DNA from: Agrobacterium albertimagni AOL15
Lineage (GTDB): Bacteria; Pseudomonadota; Alphaproteobacteria; Rhizobiales; Rhizobiaceae
Direction of reading: 5' to 3'
Assembly (NCBI RefSeq): GCF_000300855.1
Contig: NZ_ALJF01000023.1
Span: 62,001-126,000 of the forward strand
DNA: 64,000 nt
Shown here: piece by piece, positions 42,939-52,028 of the stretch
Layout of the letters: each line of letters starts with the position of its first letter
Numbering within the stretch: position 1 is the stretch's first letter
Notes under the pieces: generated by a model
Told to the model about the DNA's origin: nothing
Databases searched by the model: none
The model's input: the letters and a program-made list of their open reading frames with translations, nothing else
Position numbers and translations under genes: made by a program

Positions 42939-43784
42939 TCAGAGACCGAAGAGGAAGGCGCCCATCGAGACGACGGTACCGACACCGCCGGCGGAACTGC
43001 CGATTGCCAAGAAGAACGCGGCAAAACAGGCAAATACAAGGCCGTCGACACGGTCCATGACGCCTCCATGCCCCGGTATAAGGCGGCTCGAATCCTTGAC
43101 CCCGAAACGGCGCTTGATGAACGATTCGAAGAGGTCGCCGATCTGGCTCGCGACCGACAAGGCAAAGGCGACGATCGCAACCCAAAGCCCGACATCCTGG
43201 AAATGCGCCATCGCAATCAGGAGCCCGCCGATTACGCCAGCCACAGTCCCCCCGATCGCGCCGGACCAGGTCTTGCCGGGAGAGATCTTCGGTGCAAGCT
43301 TCGGCCCACCGATTGCTCGCCCCACAAAATAGGCAAGAATGTCGGTCGACCACACGACGATGAACACGAAAAGCATAGCGATGAAACCGAGCGAATCTTC
43401 GCCGCGAATGGCGGAGAGCGAGATTGCGCTCAGCCCTGCGTAAAACAGTCCGCCCGGCTGCCACCAGTTGACGCGGCGAAGAACGGCCGGGATTGCAGCC
43501 GTGACGACCAGCCCCGCAAACAGCGGAACGGTCAATTCCGCCCGCCCGAACAACATGTTGAGACTGATTAATGCCATCGAGAACCAGCCGAAGGCATTGG
43601 CCCGGATGCTGTTTTCCGCGAGTCGCGTGATCGTCGACCATTCGTAGTAGATCAGCAGACCGATACCGGCAGCCAGGATCTTGAAAGCCAGGCCGCCGAA
43701 CCAGGTTGCCGCCAGAACCACCGCAATCATCACGATGGCGGAAACGATTCTGAGCTGAAGTTCTCGCGACATTGTGAGCATCAT
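42939..43784 (-). CDS. cdsA: Phosphatidate cytidylyltransferase
   Basis: Makes CDP-diacylglycerol, precursor of all phospholipids. The 281-residue protein has about eight transmembrane helices and the CDS signature from ISPGKTWSGAIGGTVAG near residue 164 to FGVKDSSRLIPGHGGVMDRVDG near residue 240. The ATG at 43784 overlaps the uppS stop by four bases (ATGA); two further in-frame ATGs follow within five codons. It is coupled to uppS. Confidence 0.95.
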   Translation of the reverse strand: MMLTMSRELQLRIVSAIVMIAVVLAATWFGGLAFKILAAGIGLLIYYEWSTITRLAENSIRANAFGWFSMALISLNMLFGRAELTVPLFAGLVVTAAIPAVLRRVNWWQPGGLFYAGLSAISLSAIRGEDSLGFIAMLFVFIVVWSTDILAYFVGRAIGGPKLAPKISPGKTWSGAIGGTVAGVIGGLLIAMAHFQDVGLWVAIVAFALSVASQIGDLFESFIKRRFGVKDSSRLIPGHGGVMDRVDGLVFACFAAFFLAIGSSAGGVGTVVSMGAFLFGL

Positions 43785-44524
43785 GAGCCGACGGCCACGG
43801 CTTTGGCCGAGAGGCCGCCGAAGCGACGGTCGCGGGCGGCATATCGTTCGAGCACGGAATCAAAAAGTGCCGGCGTGAAGTCTGGCCAGAAGTCGGGCAC
43901 AAACATCAATTCGGCATAGGCTGCCTGCCAGAGAAGGAAATTCGACAGACGTTCCTCTCCGCTGGTGCGGATCACCAAATCGGGATCGGGGATGCCGGCA
44001 GTATCCAGGCAGTCGTTGAGCTTGCTTGCATCGATCTGCGAGGGATCAAGCCGGCCAGCCTGTACGTCGGCCGCCAGACGTGCAGCGGCGCGTGCGATCT
44101 CGTCACGCGAACCGTAATTGAAGGCAATGACGAGCGTCATGCCGGTGTTGTTTGTCGTGGTTTCTTCTGCTTCGAGGAGCAGGGAGCGGATGTCGTCGCG
44201 CAGGTTGACCCGATCACCGATGATCCGGATGCGGATACCGGCCCTATGCAGATCGGCGAGGTCTCGACGAATGAATGCCTTGAGCAGGCCGAACAGTTCG
44301 TTGATCTCAGCTTCAGGCCGCCGCCAGTTCTCCGAGGAGAATGCAAAAAGCGTCAGAAAGCCGACGCCTGCCTCGCCGGCAGCCTTCACGGTCTCGCGGA
44401 CAGTCTCAACGCCCTTGCGATGGCCGAACGTCCGGGGAAGCCCCCGGGCGTTTGCCCAGCGACCATTGCCATCCATGATGATCGCAACATGCTGCGGAAC
44501 GATGCGATGTTGAACTGTCGACAT
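43781..44524 (-). CDS. uppS: Isoprenyl transferase (undecaprenyl diphosphate synthase)
   Basis: Cis-prenyltransferase that makes the C55 carrier for peptidoglycan and LPS. The 247 residues show the catalytic Asp in VAIIMDGNGRWANARG near residue 17, LTLFAFSSENWRRP near residue 60 and LVIRTSGEERLSNFLLWQ near residue 185. It lies between frr and cdsA as in most bacteria. Confidence 0.96.
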   Translation of the reverse strand: MSTVQHRIVPQHVAIIMDGNGRWANARGLPRTFGHRKGVETVRETVKAAGEAGVGFLTLFAFSSENWRRPEAEINELFGLLKAFIRRDLADLHRAGIRIRIIGDRVNLRDDIRSLLLEAEETTTNNTGMTLVIAFNYGSRDEIARAAARLAADVQAGRLDPSQIDASKLNDCLDTAGIPDPDLVIRTSGEERLSNFLLWQAAYAELMFVPDFWPDFTPALFDSVLERYAARDRRFGGLSAKAVAVGS

Positions 44525-44574
44525 TGGCGAGGATCCAGGCGGCGTTGAGAGTGCTCGAAAGAAACGACTCTGCC

Positions 44575-45135
44575 TTAAACCTGCATGATTTCCTTTTCTT
44601 TCTCCACGAGCAAGCGGTCGACTTCGACAATCGTCTCGTCAGTCATCTTCTGAACACGCTCAGACTGGCTACGGCTGTCATCCTGACCGATCGTGCCGTC
44701 TTTTTCCGCCTTCTTCAGGCCGTCCATGCCGTCGCGGCGGACGTGGCGGATCGCGACCTTGGCCTTTTCGGCGTAGTCGTGTGCCACCTTGACCAGCGAC
44801 TTGCGGCGCTCTTCGTTGAGCTCAGGCAGCGGAATACGCAGGTTCTGGCCGTCAACGATCGGATTGAGGCCGAGATTGGCTTCGCGGATCGCACGATCGA
44901 CGGCACCCACCATCGACTTGTCCCAGATCGACACGCCGAGCATGCGCGGCTCCGGCACCGTGACGTTGGCGACCTGGTTCAGCGGCACGCGCGACCCATA
45001 GGCTTCGACCACGACCGGATCGAGGACGTTGGCCGAAGCGCGGCCGGTGCGCAGCGATGCGATGTCGTTCTTGAACGCGTTGATCGCGCCGTCCATGCGG
45101 CGCTTGATGTCGTTGAGATCAACCCCTGCGGTCAT
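44575..45135 (-). CDS. frr: Ribosome recycling factor
   Basis: Splits post-termination ribosomes together with EF-G. From the second of two adjacent ATGs (seven bases from GGGAG) the protein has 186 residues, the standard size. Conserved blocks include LRTGRASANVLDPV near residue 28, VTVPEPRMLGVSIWD near residue 57, and LPELNEERRKSLVK near residue 103. It lies about 60 bases after pyrH; a GGCGGC/GCCGCC stem without U-tract occupies the gap. Confidence 0.96.
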   Translation of the reverse strand: MTAGVDLNDIKRRMDGAINAFKNDIASLRTGRASANVLDPVVVEAYGSRVPLNQVANVTVPEPRMLGVSIWDKSMVGAVDRAIREANLGLNPIVDGQNLRIPLPELNEERRKSLVKVAHDYAEKAKVAIRHVRRDGMDGLKKAEKDGTIGQDDSRSQSERVQKMTDETIVEVDRLLVEKEKEIMQV

Positions 45136-45194
45136 CATGGTTCTCCCATTGCTCTGTCTGTCGGCGGCATCAGATCGCCGCCATTCATGTGAAA

Positions 45195-45917
45195 TCAGTT
45201 GTCGGTAACGATTGTCATGCGGCCGGCGCCGGACAGGATTTCGCCGAAACCACCCTTCTCGTGGATCGAGAAGACGATGATCGGAATATGGTTTTCGCGT
45301 GCGAGTGCAACGGCGGCGACGTCCATGACGGCGAGTCCCTTCTGCAGGACTTCATCATGGGTCAGGCTGTCGAAGCGGGTTGCAGCCGGGTCCTTCTTGG
45401 GGTCGGCCGAATAGATGCCGTCGACCTGGGTGCCCTTGAAAATGGCCTGTGCGCCGATTTCGGCGGCGCGCAAGGCAGCGGCAGAATCGGTCGTGAAGAA
45501 CGGATTGCCCGTGCCGCCGGCGAAGATCACCACCCTGCCCTGAGCTAGGTGGTGCAAGGCAGCGCGCTGGGAGAAGCTTTCGCAAATCTCGGGCATGGCG
45601 ATGGCCGAGAGAACCACGGTGTCGATATCGAGCTTGCGGAGCGAGGTAGCGAGAGCGAGCGCGTTGATCACCGTTGCCAGCATGCCCATGTGGTCGCCGG
45701 TGACGCGATCGCCCCCCTTCGACGCGACGGCTACACCGCGGAAGATGTTGCCACCACCGACAACGACGCCGACTTCCACGCCGATGCGGCGGGCTTCGGC
45801 GATGTCTCCGGCGATCCGGTCGGCCACTGCCACATCGATCCCGAATCCCTGGCTACCCATGAGGGCTTCGCCCGAAGCCTTGAGGAGGACGCGCTTGAAC
45901 AATGGCTTGGCTGACAT
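45195..45917 (-). CDS. pyrH: UMP kinase
   Basis: Phosphorylates UMP to UDP; a hexameric amino-acid-kinase-fold enzyme. The start MSAKPLFKR has GGGAG upstream and gives 240 residues; a longer in-frame start lacks similarity. Motifs are LLKASGEALMG near residue 11, VVVGGGNIFRG near residue 51, VIFAGGTGNPFFTTDSAA near residue 129 and DVAAVALARENHIPIIVF near residue 198. It is downstream of tsf. Confidence 0.96.
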   Translation of the reverse strand: MSAKPLFKRVLLKASGEALMGSQGFGIDVAVADRIAGDIAEARRIGVEVGVVVGGGNIFRGVAVASKGGDRVTGDHMGMLATVINALALATSLRKLDIDTVVLSAIAMPEICESFSQRAALHHLAQGRVVIFAGGTGNPFFTTDSAAALRAAEIGAQAIFKGTQVDGIYSADPKKDPAATRFDSLTHDEVLQKGLAVMDVAAVALARENHIPIIVFSIHEKGGFGEILSGAGRMTIVTDN

Positions 45918-45955
45918 GAATACTCCCGAGATCAATTCTGTGCCGGATACACGAA

Positions 45956-45981
45956 GGGCATCGCGTTGTCACGCGATGCCC
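45956..45981 (-). terminator. Hairpin after tsf
   Basis: Ten-base-pair perfect stem GGGCATCGCG/CGCGATGCCC with a six-base loop, 31 bases after the tsf stop and before pyrH. The following bases are only mildly U-rich on the minus strand, so it may be a partial terminator or processing hairpin. Confidence 0.45.
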
Positions 45982-46012
45982 GATGTTTTCCCTCGAAGAA
46001 GGGTAGCAGCAA

Positions 46013-46939
46013 TCAGCCCTTGGCAGCGGCTGCGACTTCGGCGGCGAAGTCGGATTCTTCCTTCTCGATGCCTTCGCCGAGCAGCAGGCGAGCCATGCCG
46101 GTGACTTCGATCGGAGCGCCGGCTTCCTTCTCGGCAGCCTTAATGGCGTCGCCGACGGTCAGTTCCGGGTTGATGACGAAAGCCTGCGAGAGAAGAGCGA
46201 CTTCCTCGAAGAACTTGCGCATGCGGCCTTCAACCATCTTTTCGATGATGGCGTCCGGCTTGCCCGAAGCGCGAGACTGCTCGATGAAGACGTTGCGCTC
46301 GCGCTCGGCAACAGCGGCGTCGACTTCTTCCGAACGGATGGCGAGCGGGTTCGTCGCGGCAATGTGCATGGCGACCTGACGGCCGATGGCAGCCAGAACG
46401 TCCTTGTTGCCGGTCGACTTGAGCGCGACTAGAACGCCGAGCTTGCCGAGGCCGTCAGCAACGGCATTGTGGATGTAGGTCGCGACGACACCGTCCTCGA
46501 CCGAGAGCTTGACGGCGCGGCGCAGCGTCATGTTCTCGCCGATATGGGCGATCGCGTCCTTGATCGTGTCGGTGACGGTCTTGCCGGTGGCCGGATAGCT
46601 TGCAGCGCCGATTGCTTCAACAGAACCGTCGGTACCGATGGCGACCGAAGCCACACCGCGGACGAGATCCTGGAAGGCGTCGTTGCGGGCAACGAAGTCG
46701 GTTTCGGAGTTGACTTCGACGACAACGGCGGAGGTGCCGGCGCCGTTGATACCAATCAGGCCTTCAGCAGCCGTGCGGCCCGACTTCTTGTCGGCCTTGG
46801 CGATACCCTTGGCGCGCAGCCAGTCGATGGCGGCTTCGACGTCACCGTTGTTCTCGGTCAGAGCCTTCTTGCAATCCATCATGCCTGCGCCGGACTTTTC
46901 GCGCAGTTCTTTTACCAGTGCTGCAGTGATTTCAGCCAT
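46013..46939 (-). CDS. tsf: Translation elongation factor Ts
   Basis: Nucleotide exchange factor for EF-Tu. The 308 residues begin with a UBA-like domain (ALVKELREKSGAGMMDCKKAL), then VEVNSETDFVARNDAF near residue 76, the TDFV element that displaces Mg-GDP, and the N and C core domains. It follows rpsB, from which it is separated by 257 bases and a terminator hairpin that can lower its expression relative to S2. Confidence 0.97.
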   Translation of the reverse strand: MAEITAALVKELREKSGAGMMDCKKALTENNGDVEAAIDWLRAKGIAKADKKSGRTAAEGLIGINGAGTSAVVVEVNSETDFVARNDAFQDLVRGVASVAIGTDGSVEAIGAASYPATGKTVTDTIKDAIAHIGENMTLRRAVKLSVEDGVVATYIHNAVADGLGKLGVLVALKSTGNKDVLAAIGRQVAMHIAATNPLAIRSEEVDAAVAERERNVFIEQSRASGKPDAIIEKMVEGRMRKFFEEVALLSQAFVINPELTVGDAIKAAEKEAGAPIEVTGMARLLLGEGIEKEESDFAAEVAAAAKG

Positions 46940-47164
46940 TGTGTGCCTCTTGTCTGTTCAGGCGGACGATCCGTGGCTTTGGGCGAACGGAGGGCCGCTG
47001 TGTTGGGGACGAAATGTACCCGGATGTATGACAACGTGATGAAGCAGGTCACCACGGAAACAATCGGCCGTCTTCGACGCCCTCTCGCTTTGGCAAGCGG
47101 CATCCGGAAGAACGGAGGCCGCCCGCTGCTCGAAGAGCGCACAGGCGGCCATTCCCTTGACGGG

Positions 47165-47187
47165 AAAAGCGGCGGAGAGCCCGCCGC
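47165..47187 (-). terminator. Intercistronic terminator/attenuator between rpsB and tsf
   Basis: Stem GCGGCGG/CCGCCGC with a five-base loop followed on the minus strand by UUUU, ten bases after the rpsB stop. It would reduce read-through from rpsB into tsf. Confidence 0.7.
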
Positions 47188-47196
47188 TATACGCGA

Positions 47197-47964
47197 TTAC
47201 GCTTCGGCTTCGGTCGCGAGAGCCGGCTCGATCGGAGCTTCGGCAGAGGCGCCGATGTCACGACCGGAAGCGCCCTGCTGGCGAGCAATGCCGTCGATGG
47301 CAGCGCGCGAGATCAGGTCGCAGTAGAGAGCGATGGCGCGCGAAGCGTCGTCATTGCCCGGGATCGGGTAGTCGATCAGGTCCGGATCGCAGTTCGAGTC
47401 GATCACAGCAACAACCGGGATGCCGAGGCGCTTGGCTTCGTCGATCGCGATCTTTTCCTTGTTGGTGTCGATGATGAACATCAGGTCCGGGGTGCCGCCC
47501 ATGTCGCGGATACCGCCGAGAGCCTTTTCAAGCTTCTCGCGTTCGCGCTCGAGGTTCAGGCGCTCCTTCTTGGAGTAGCCAGAGGCTTCCGAAGCCAGGA
47601 TCTCGTCGAGCTTGCGCAGACGGGCGATCGAGTTCGAAATGGTCTTCCAGTTGGTCATCATGCCGCCGAGCCAGCGGGAGTTGACGTAATACTGGGCCGA
47701 ACGCTTGGCGGAATCAGCGATGATTTCCGAAGCCTGACGCTTGGTGCCAACGAACAGAACGCGGCCGCCGCGAGCGACGGTGTCGGACACGACCTGAAGG
47801 GCGCGCGACAGCATAGGAACGGTCTGAGCCAGGTCGATGATGTGGATGTTGCTACGATCGCCGAAGATGTACGGCTTCATCTTCGGGTTCCAGCGGTGAG
47901 TCTGGTGACCGAAGTGAACGCCAGCTTCCAGAAGCTGACGCATGCTAAAATCAGGCAATGCCAT
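47197..47964 (-). CDS. rpsB: 30S ribosomal protein S2
   Basis: Ribosomal protein of the 30S head, 255 residues from MALPDFSMRQLLEAG with AGGAG eight bases upstream. Conserved blocks are HFGHQTHRWNPKMKPYI near residue 18, VLFVGTKRQASEII near residue 67, YYVNSRWLGGMMTNWKT near residue 89 and VVAVIDSNCDPDLIDYPIPGND near residue 185. The Ala/Glu-rich tail is usual. The leader carries a stable GAAA-capped hairpin. Confidence 0.97.
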   Translation of the reverse strand: MALPDFSMRQLLEAGVHFGHQTHRWNPKMKPYIFGDRSNIHIIDLAQTVPMLSRALQVVSDTVARGGRVLFVGTKRQASEIIADSAKRSAQYYVNSRWLGGMMTNWKTISNSIARLRKLDEILASEASGYSKKERLNLEREREKLEKALGGIRDMGGTPDLMFIIDTNKEKIAIDEAKRLGIPVVAVIDSNCDPDLIDYPIPGNDDASRAIALYCDLISRAAIDGIARQQGASGRDIGASAEAPIEPALATEAEA

Positions 47965-48006
47965 GCCTTTTTCTCCTTTTCCGGTTGAACCCCCGCGAAG
48001 CAAACA

Positions 48007-48024
48007 GCAGTCCTTTCGGACTGC
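48007..48024 (-). promoter_or_regulatory. Leader hairpin of rpsB
   Basis: GCAGTCC-GAAA-GGACTGC, a seven-pair stem with a GNRA tetraloop, 43 bases upstream of the rpsB start. S2 autoregulates its own mRNA in other proteobacteria, so this hairpin is a candidate S2-binding leader element. Confidence 0.4.
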
Positions 48025-48088
48025 CACCGGGCGGAAGCGGCAGGATTTCTCCCTGTCGATCCCAAGCCTCGCGTGTGGAATGACGCCG

Positions 48089-48117
48089 GCCATACAGGGG
48101 CGTCGGGTAAAAATCAA
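48089..48117 (-). promoter_or_regulatory. Predicted rpsB promoter
   Basis: On the minus strand TTGATT, 17 bases, TATGGC, with a C before the -35 as in rhizobial housekeeping promoters. It would start transcription around 48080, giving a leader of over 100 bases that contains the hairpin at 48007-48024. Confidence 0.4.
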
Positions 48118-48153
48118 GGGAAAAACAGGTAATTTGCCGGTATTCGAGCCCCT

Positions 48154-48984
48154 TTACGGGCAGCCGACATCCGGCTTGCCGAGAACTTCGAGCTTGGTCA
48201 GCTTCCCGGCCAGGACGAAATCACCATAGTCGAGCGTCAGGTCGCGTGTGACACCGTTCTCGTAAAGCTTGAAGGACTGGCTGTAGATCGGCTCCTGGTC
48301 GCCCCTGGTCTTCTCGTCGAAATAGGCGATCGAAACGGGCCAGTAGTCCTGAGCGCCGAGCGATTCCAGGGCCTTGGCCTCCGGGTCCGTGTCGCTCGAC
48401 TTGGTCGGTCCACCGACGATGGTCGTGGTGAGGAAGGTCTGGTCGCCATCTTCGGAGCCATCGAAGATCCGCGATTCGAAGACCTGCTCTCCCTTTCGCG
48501 CACGGGCGATCACTTCGAGCATGTGTTCGGCCGGAAAGCGGCTGTCGGCAAGCTCGAGCGCCCGCTTGTCGGGACCGGTCAGCTCGATCTTGACCTTGCC
48601 ACCGGCTTCGGCTGCGGCGCCGCTGACATCCTTGTCGAGCTGATCGTCGGTGAAGGACTTGTTCTCGAACCTGAACGTGCCGGCGGCGACATCTTCGAAG
48701 GTCGTGGATCGCTGGTCGGTGACGCGCACGCCCTCGCCGACATCAATGCGGGTGACGAAGCGGAACTGGGTGTTGAAGCCCTTGCAGGCCGAGCCGCTGA
48801 ACTCATAGACCATGCGGCCGCGTACGGATTCGATGCCGGAGCGGTCGGACGCTTCCTTCAGCCCGATCTCGTAGACGGCGCGATGCGGCACCAGGCCGAC
48901 GGTCGCAGCAGATGCTGCCTGCCCCGCCGCGCTGACGGCTGCCAGGGAAAGCGTCGCACGGACCGCCATTCGCAAAGGAAACAT
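48154..48984 (-). CDS. eipB: Cell envelope integrity protein EipB (DUF1849)
   Basis: Periplasmic beta-spiral protein needed for envelope integrity in Brucella. The start MFPLRMAVRATL has AGGAGGG six bases upstream, giving 276 residues with a signal peptide to about residue 26. Mature-protein features are VPHRAVYEIGLKEAS near residue 32 and two conserved cysteines, one in SGSACKGFN near residue 65 and one in the C-terminal PDVGCP; in EipB the equivalent pair forms a disulfide. It is followed by rpsB. Confidence 0.88.
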   Translation of the reverse strand: MFPLRMAVRATLSLAAVSAAGQAASAATVGLVPHRAVYEIGLKEASDRSGIESVRGRMVYEFSGSACKGFNTQFRFVTRIDVGEGVRVTDQRSTTFEDVAAGTFRFENKSFTDDQLDKDVSGAAAEAGGKVKIELTGPDKRALELADSRFPAEHMLEVIARARKGEQVFESRIFDGSEDGDQTFLTTTIVGGPTKSSDTDPEAKALESLGAQDYWPVSIAYFDEKTRGDQEPIYSQSFKLYENGVTRDLTLDYGDFVLAGKLTKLEVLGKPDVGCP

Positions 48985-49100
48985 CGACACCCTCCTGTTG
49001 GACTCGTCATCGATGTTATAAGAACACATCCGGCAAAAGCGAGACATGCTTTTCGTCGCCACAACTTTCTCAACTTTTATCAACAGACCGGGAATCGACC

Positions 49101-49571
49101 ATGTCCGACACAATCGACGGCCGCCTTGCAGCGCTGGGCATCAGCCTGCCGGAAGCCGCAGCCCCCGCCGCCAATTACGTGCCCTATGTGATCAGCGGAA
49201 ACCTGCTGCTCCTCTCGGGACAGTTGCCGATTGAAGGCGGAAAAGTGGCAGTGATCGGTCTGGTCGGCGGTGACGTTGCGCTTGCCGACGCCCAGAGAGC
49301 AGCCGAACTCTGCGCGATCAACATCCTGGCGCAGGCGAAAGCTGCCTTGTCCGGCGATCTCTCGCGGATCACCCGCGTCGTCAAGCTCAACGGCTTCGTC
49401 GCTTCGGCACCCGGCTTCGTCGAACAGCATCTCGTCATCAACGGCGCATCCAACCTGATCGCCAATGTACTCGGCGACGCGGGCAAGCATGCGCGTGCGG
49501 CCGTCGGTGTAGCGCAACTGCCACTGAACGCTGCCGTCGAGATCGACGCCATCCTGGAGATTGCCCTGTGA
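49101..49571 (+). CDS. RidA family protein
   Basis: A 156-residue YjgF/YER057c/UK114-fold protein of the longer RidA subfamily. It contains VISGNLLLLSGQLPIEGGK near residue 30, LCAINILAQAKAAL near residue 71 and ARAAVGVAQLPLNAAVEIDAI at the C-terminus. The arginine that binds imine substrate acids in RidA proper is represented by HARAAVGV; enamine deaminase activity is not certain. It is coupled to the next gene by GTGA. Confidence 0.88.
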   Translation: MSDTIDGRLAALGISLPEAAAPAANYVPYVISGNLLLLSGQLPIEGGKVAVIGLVGGDVALADAQRAAELCAINILAQAKAALSGDLSRITRVVKLNGFVASAPGFVEQHLVINGASNLIANVLGDAGKHARAAVGVAQLPLNAAVEIDAILEIAL

Positions 49572-50299
49572 GCCATATCGACTGGATCAAGGACCTGCCC
49601 GTCGCGCATCGCGGCTATCACGACATGAACAGAGAGATCTGGGAAAACACGCTTTCGGCTTTCAGCCGGGCGATCGAGGCAGGCTTTGCCATCGAATGCG
49701 ACATCCAGCTCTCCTCCGACAGCGTCCCGATGGTCTTCCACGACCACGACCTGCAGCGGCTCTGCAACATGACCGGTGAGGTGCGTGAGCGCACGGCCGG
49801 CGAGTTACGGATGCTGTCGATCGGCGGCACCAAGGACAAGATCCCGACGCTTCGCCAGATGCTCGACCTCGTGAAGGGCCAGGTGCCGCTTGTGATCGAA
49901 CTCAAGGGCCTGGACGCCGAGCAGGACGACGGTTTCGTCGAGGCCGTGCTCGAAGTGCTCGAGGGTTACGAAGGCAAGGTCGCGCTGATGAGCTTCGACT
50001 ATCACCTGCTACGGGCATTGAAGATCGCCGAATGCCCCTGGCCTGTCGGCCTGACTGCGGAAGGCGTGAAGCCCGAAAACTTTGCGGCGCATCGCGAAGC
50101 CATGGATCTCGGCCTCGATTTCACGTCGTATTGCGTCGCGCATCTGCCGAATGACTTCGTCAGCGGCCTGCGTGAAAAGGGCACACCCGTGATTACCTGG
50201 ACCGTCAGGGATGAAATCATGCGGGCACAGACCTATAAATATGCAGACCAGATGACATTCGAAGGCTTCGACCCGCGCCAGTCGCCGGCGATCGCCTGA
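49568..50299 (+). CDS. Glycerophosphodiester phosphodiesterase family protein
   Basis: TIM-barrel phosphodiesterase (GDPD), 243 residues, starting at a GTG that overlaps the previous stop (GTGA). Catalytic elements are VAHRGYHD near residue 12, ENTLSAFSRAIEAGFAIECDIQ near residue 25 and MVFHDHDLQRL near residue 57, with the pair of His and acid residues intact. No signal peptide, so it is cytoplasmic. It probably recycles glycerol-3-phosphate from deacylated phospholipids. Confidence 0.9.
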   Translation: MSHIDWIKDLPVAHRGYHDMNREIWENTLSAFSRAIEAGFAIECDIQLSSDSVPMVFHDHDLQRLCNMTGEVRERTAGELRMLSIGGTKDKIPTLRQMLDLVKGQVPLVIELKGLDAEQDDGFVEAVLEVLEGYEGKVALMSFDYHLLRALKIAECPWPVGLTAEGVKPENFAAHREAMDLGLDFTSYCVAHLPNDFVSGLREKGTPVITWTVRDEIMRAQTYKYADQMTFEGFDPRQSPAIA

Positions 50300-50309
50300 C
50301 GGGAGACCC

Positions 50310-51509
50310 ATGGCAGACGAGGTGACGATCCGCGTAGTGCGCTCCTTCAAGGAGATCGCTTCGGCCGAATGGGGAGAGCTCATTGGAGCGTCCCGCTCCG
50401 CCCCAGGCTATAATCCCTTCACCTCGTTTGCCTTTCTCTCGGCGCTTGAAGAGTCTGGCTCGGCGACAGCCGAGACGGGCTGGATGGGGCACCATCTGCT
50501 GCTTGAAGAGGAAGGGCGCCTCATCGGCGCCATTCCCTGCTATCTGAAGAGCCACAGCCAGGGAGAATATGTCTTCGACCACGGCTGGGCCGATGCCTTT
50601 CACCGTGCGGGTGGGAGCTATTACCCCAAGCTTCAGGCTTCCATCCCTTTCACACCGGCCACCGGGCCCCGACTGCTCATCCGGCAGGGCGAGAACGTGG
50701 GAAGGGTCCAGAGCCTGCTTGCACAAGGGCTGGAACAGGTATGCCGCGAACTAGGGACATCCTCGGCGCATGTGACCTTCCTGTCGCAAGGTGAGCTCCC
50801 TGCCCTCACGGAAGCCGGCTTTCTGCAGCGCACGGACCAGCAGTTCCATTTCATCAATCGCGGTTACCCCAATCACGAGGCGTTTCTCGCCGAGCTTTCC
50901 TCGTCGAAGCGCAAAAACTTGCGCAAGGAGCGGCGCATCGCGCTGGAGAACGGGATCAGCATCGACTGGTTGACGGGCAGCGATCTGACGGAGGAGATCT
51001 GGGATCAGTTCTTCCGTTTCTACATCGACACCGGCAGCCGCAAATGGGGCCGACCTTACCTGACCCGCTTGTTCTACTCGCTGGTCGGCGAGCGCATGCC
51101 GGACGACATCCTGCTCGTCATGGCAAAGCGCGACGGGCGCTACGTGGCAGGGGCGATCAACTTCATCGGCGCCGACGCGCTCTATGGCCGTCACTGGGGC
51201 TGCATCGAGGATCACCCATTTCTGCATTTCGAGGTCTGCTATCACCAGGCGATCGATTTCGCCCTGCACCGGGGCCTTCCCCGTGTGGAAGCCGGCGCGC
51301 AGGGTGAGCACAAGCTTGCACGTGGCTACGAACCCGTGACCACCCATTCCGCCCATTTCATTGCCCATCCCGGGCTGCGCCGGGCGGTCGCCGACTATCT
51401 CGAACACGAGCGGCGCGAAGTGGCCCAGATCGGCGAGTATCTCGGAGAACATACGCCCTTCCGCAAGGGCGAGCGCCAACCACGCGAAGGCGAGGAATTC
51501 GACGGTTGA
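50310..51509 (+). CDS. GNAT-fold protein, COG3146/DUF482 family
   Basis: A 399-residue protein of the peptidogalycan-biosynthesis-like acetyltransferase family, related to FemAB. It has the expected segments NPFTSFAFLSALEESGS near residue 34, FDHGWADAFHRAGGSYYPKLQ near residue 90, SSKRKNLRKERRIAL near residue 199 and GRHWGCIEDHPFLHFEVCYHQAIDFA near residue 292. The biochemical function is not established. It has GGGAG upstream and lies ten bases after the GDPD gene. Confidence 0.87.
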   Translation: MADEVTIRVVRSFKEIASAEWGELIGASRSAPGYNPFTSFAFLSALEESGSATAETGWMGHHLLLEEEGRLIGAIPCYLKSHSQGEYVFDHGWADAFHRAGGSYYPKLQASIPFTPATGPRLLIRQGENVGRVQSLLAQGLEQVCRELGTSSAHVTFLSQGELPALTEAGFLQRTDQQFHFINRGYPNHEAFLAELSSSKRKNLRKERRIALENGISIDWLTGSDLTEEIWDQFFRFYIDTGSRKWGRPYLTRLFYSLVGERMPDDILLVMAKRDGRYVAGAINFIGADALYGRHWGCIEDHPFLHFEVCYHQAIDFALHRGLPRVEAGAQGEHKLARGYEPVTTHSAHFIAHPGLRRAVADYLEHERREVAQIGEYLGEHTPFRKGERQPREGEEFDG

Positions 51510-51580
51510 GAGCTGCAAGCTCAGGCTTGAAGCGCAGCCTGCCTTGCCGTTAAGTGGCCGCAGAAATCGAGGAGAGCACC

Positions 51581-52000
51581 ATGACCGCCTATGATCCCAA
51601 CAACATCTTCGCCAAGATCCTGGCCGGCGACATTCCCTCGGTGAAACTCTACGAGGATGAACACACGCTGGCCTTCATGGATGTTATGCCGCAGGCGCCG
51701 GGACATCTATTGGTCATCCCGAAGACCGGATCGCGTAACCTGCTCGATGCCGATCCGGCGGTGCTGGCGAAGCTGATCCCGGTCGTGCAGAAGCTTGCCA
51801 ACGCCGCGAAGGACGCCTTCGACGCCGATGGCGTCTATGTCGCCCAGTTCAACGAACTGGCAGCCGGGCAGACCGTCTTCCACCTGCACTTCCATGTCAT
51901 CCCGCGCCACGAAGGCGTGCCGCTCAAGCCGCATGCGGGCGGCATGGCCGATGTGGAGATGTTGAAGGCCCAGGCCGAGAAGATCAAGGCGGCGCTCTGA
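51581..52000 (+). CDS. HIT family protein
   Basis: A 139-residue histidine-triad nucleotide hydrolase/transferase. The signature HLHFHVIPR near residue 106 is intact, and the N-terminal block IFAKILAGDIPSVKLYEDEHTLAFMD is typical of the HinT group that hydrolyses aminoacyl- or lysyl-adenylates. The start MTAYDPNN has GGAG nine bases upstream. It follows the GNAT gene in the same direction. Confidence 0.92.
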   Translation: MTAYDPNNIFAKILAGDIPSVKLYEDEHTLAFMDVMPQAPGHLLVIPKTGSRNLLDADPAVLAKLIPVVQKLANAAKDAFDADGVYVAQFNELAAGQTVFHLHFHVIPRHEGVPLKPHAGGMADVEMLKAQAEKIKAAL

Positions 52001-52028
52001 GGCGAGCACCAGCCAGGCTTGCTACAAA

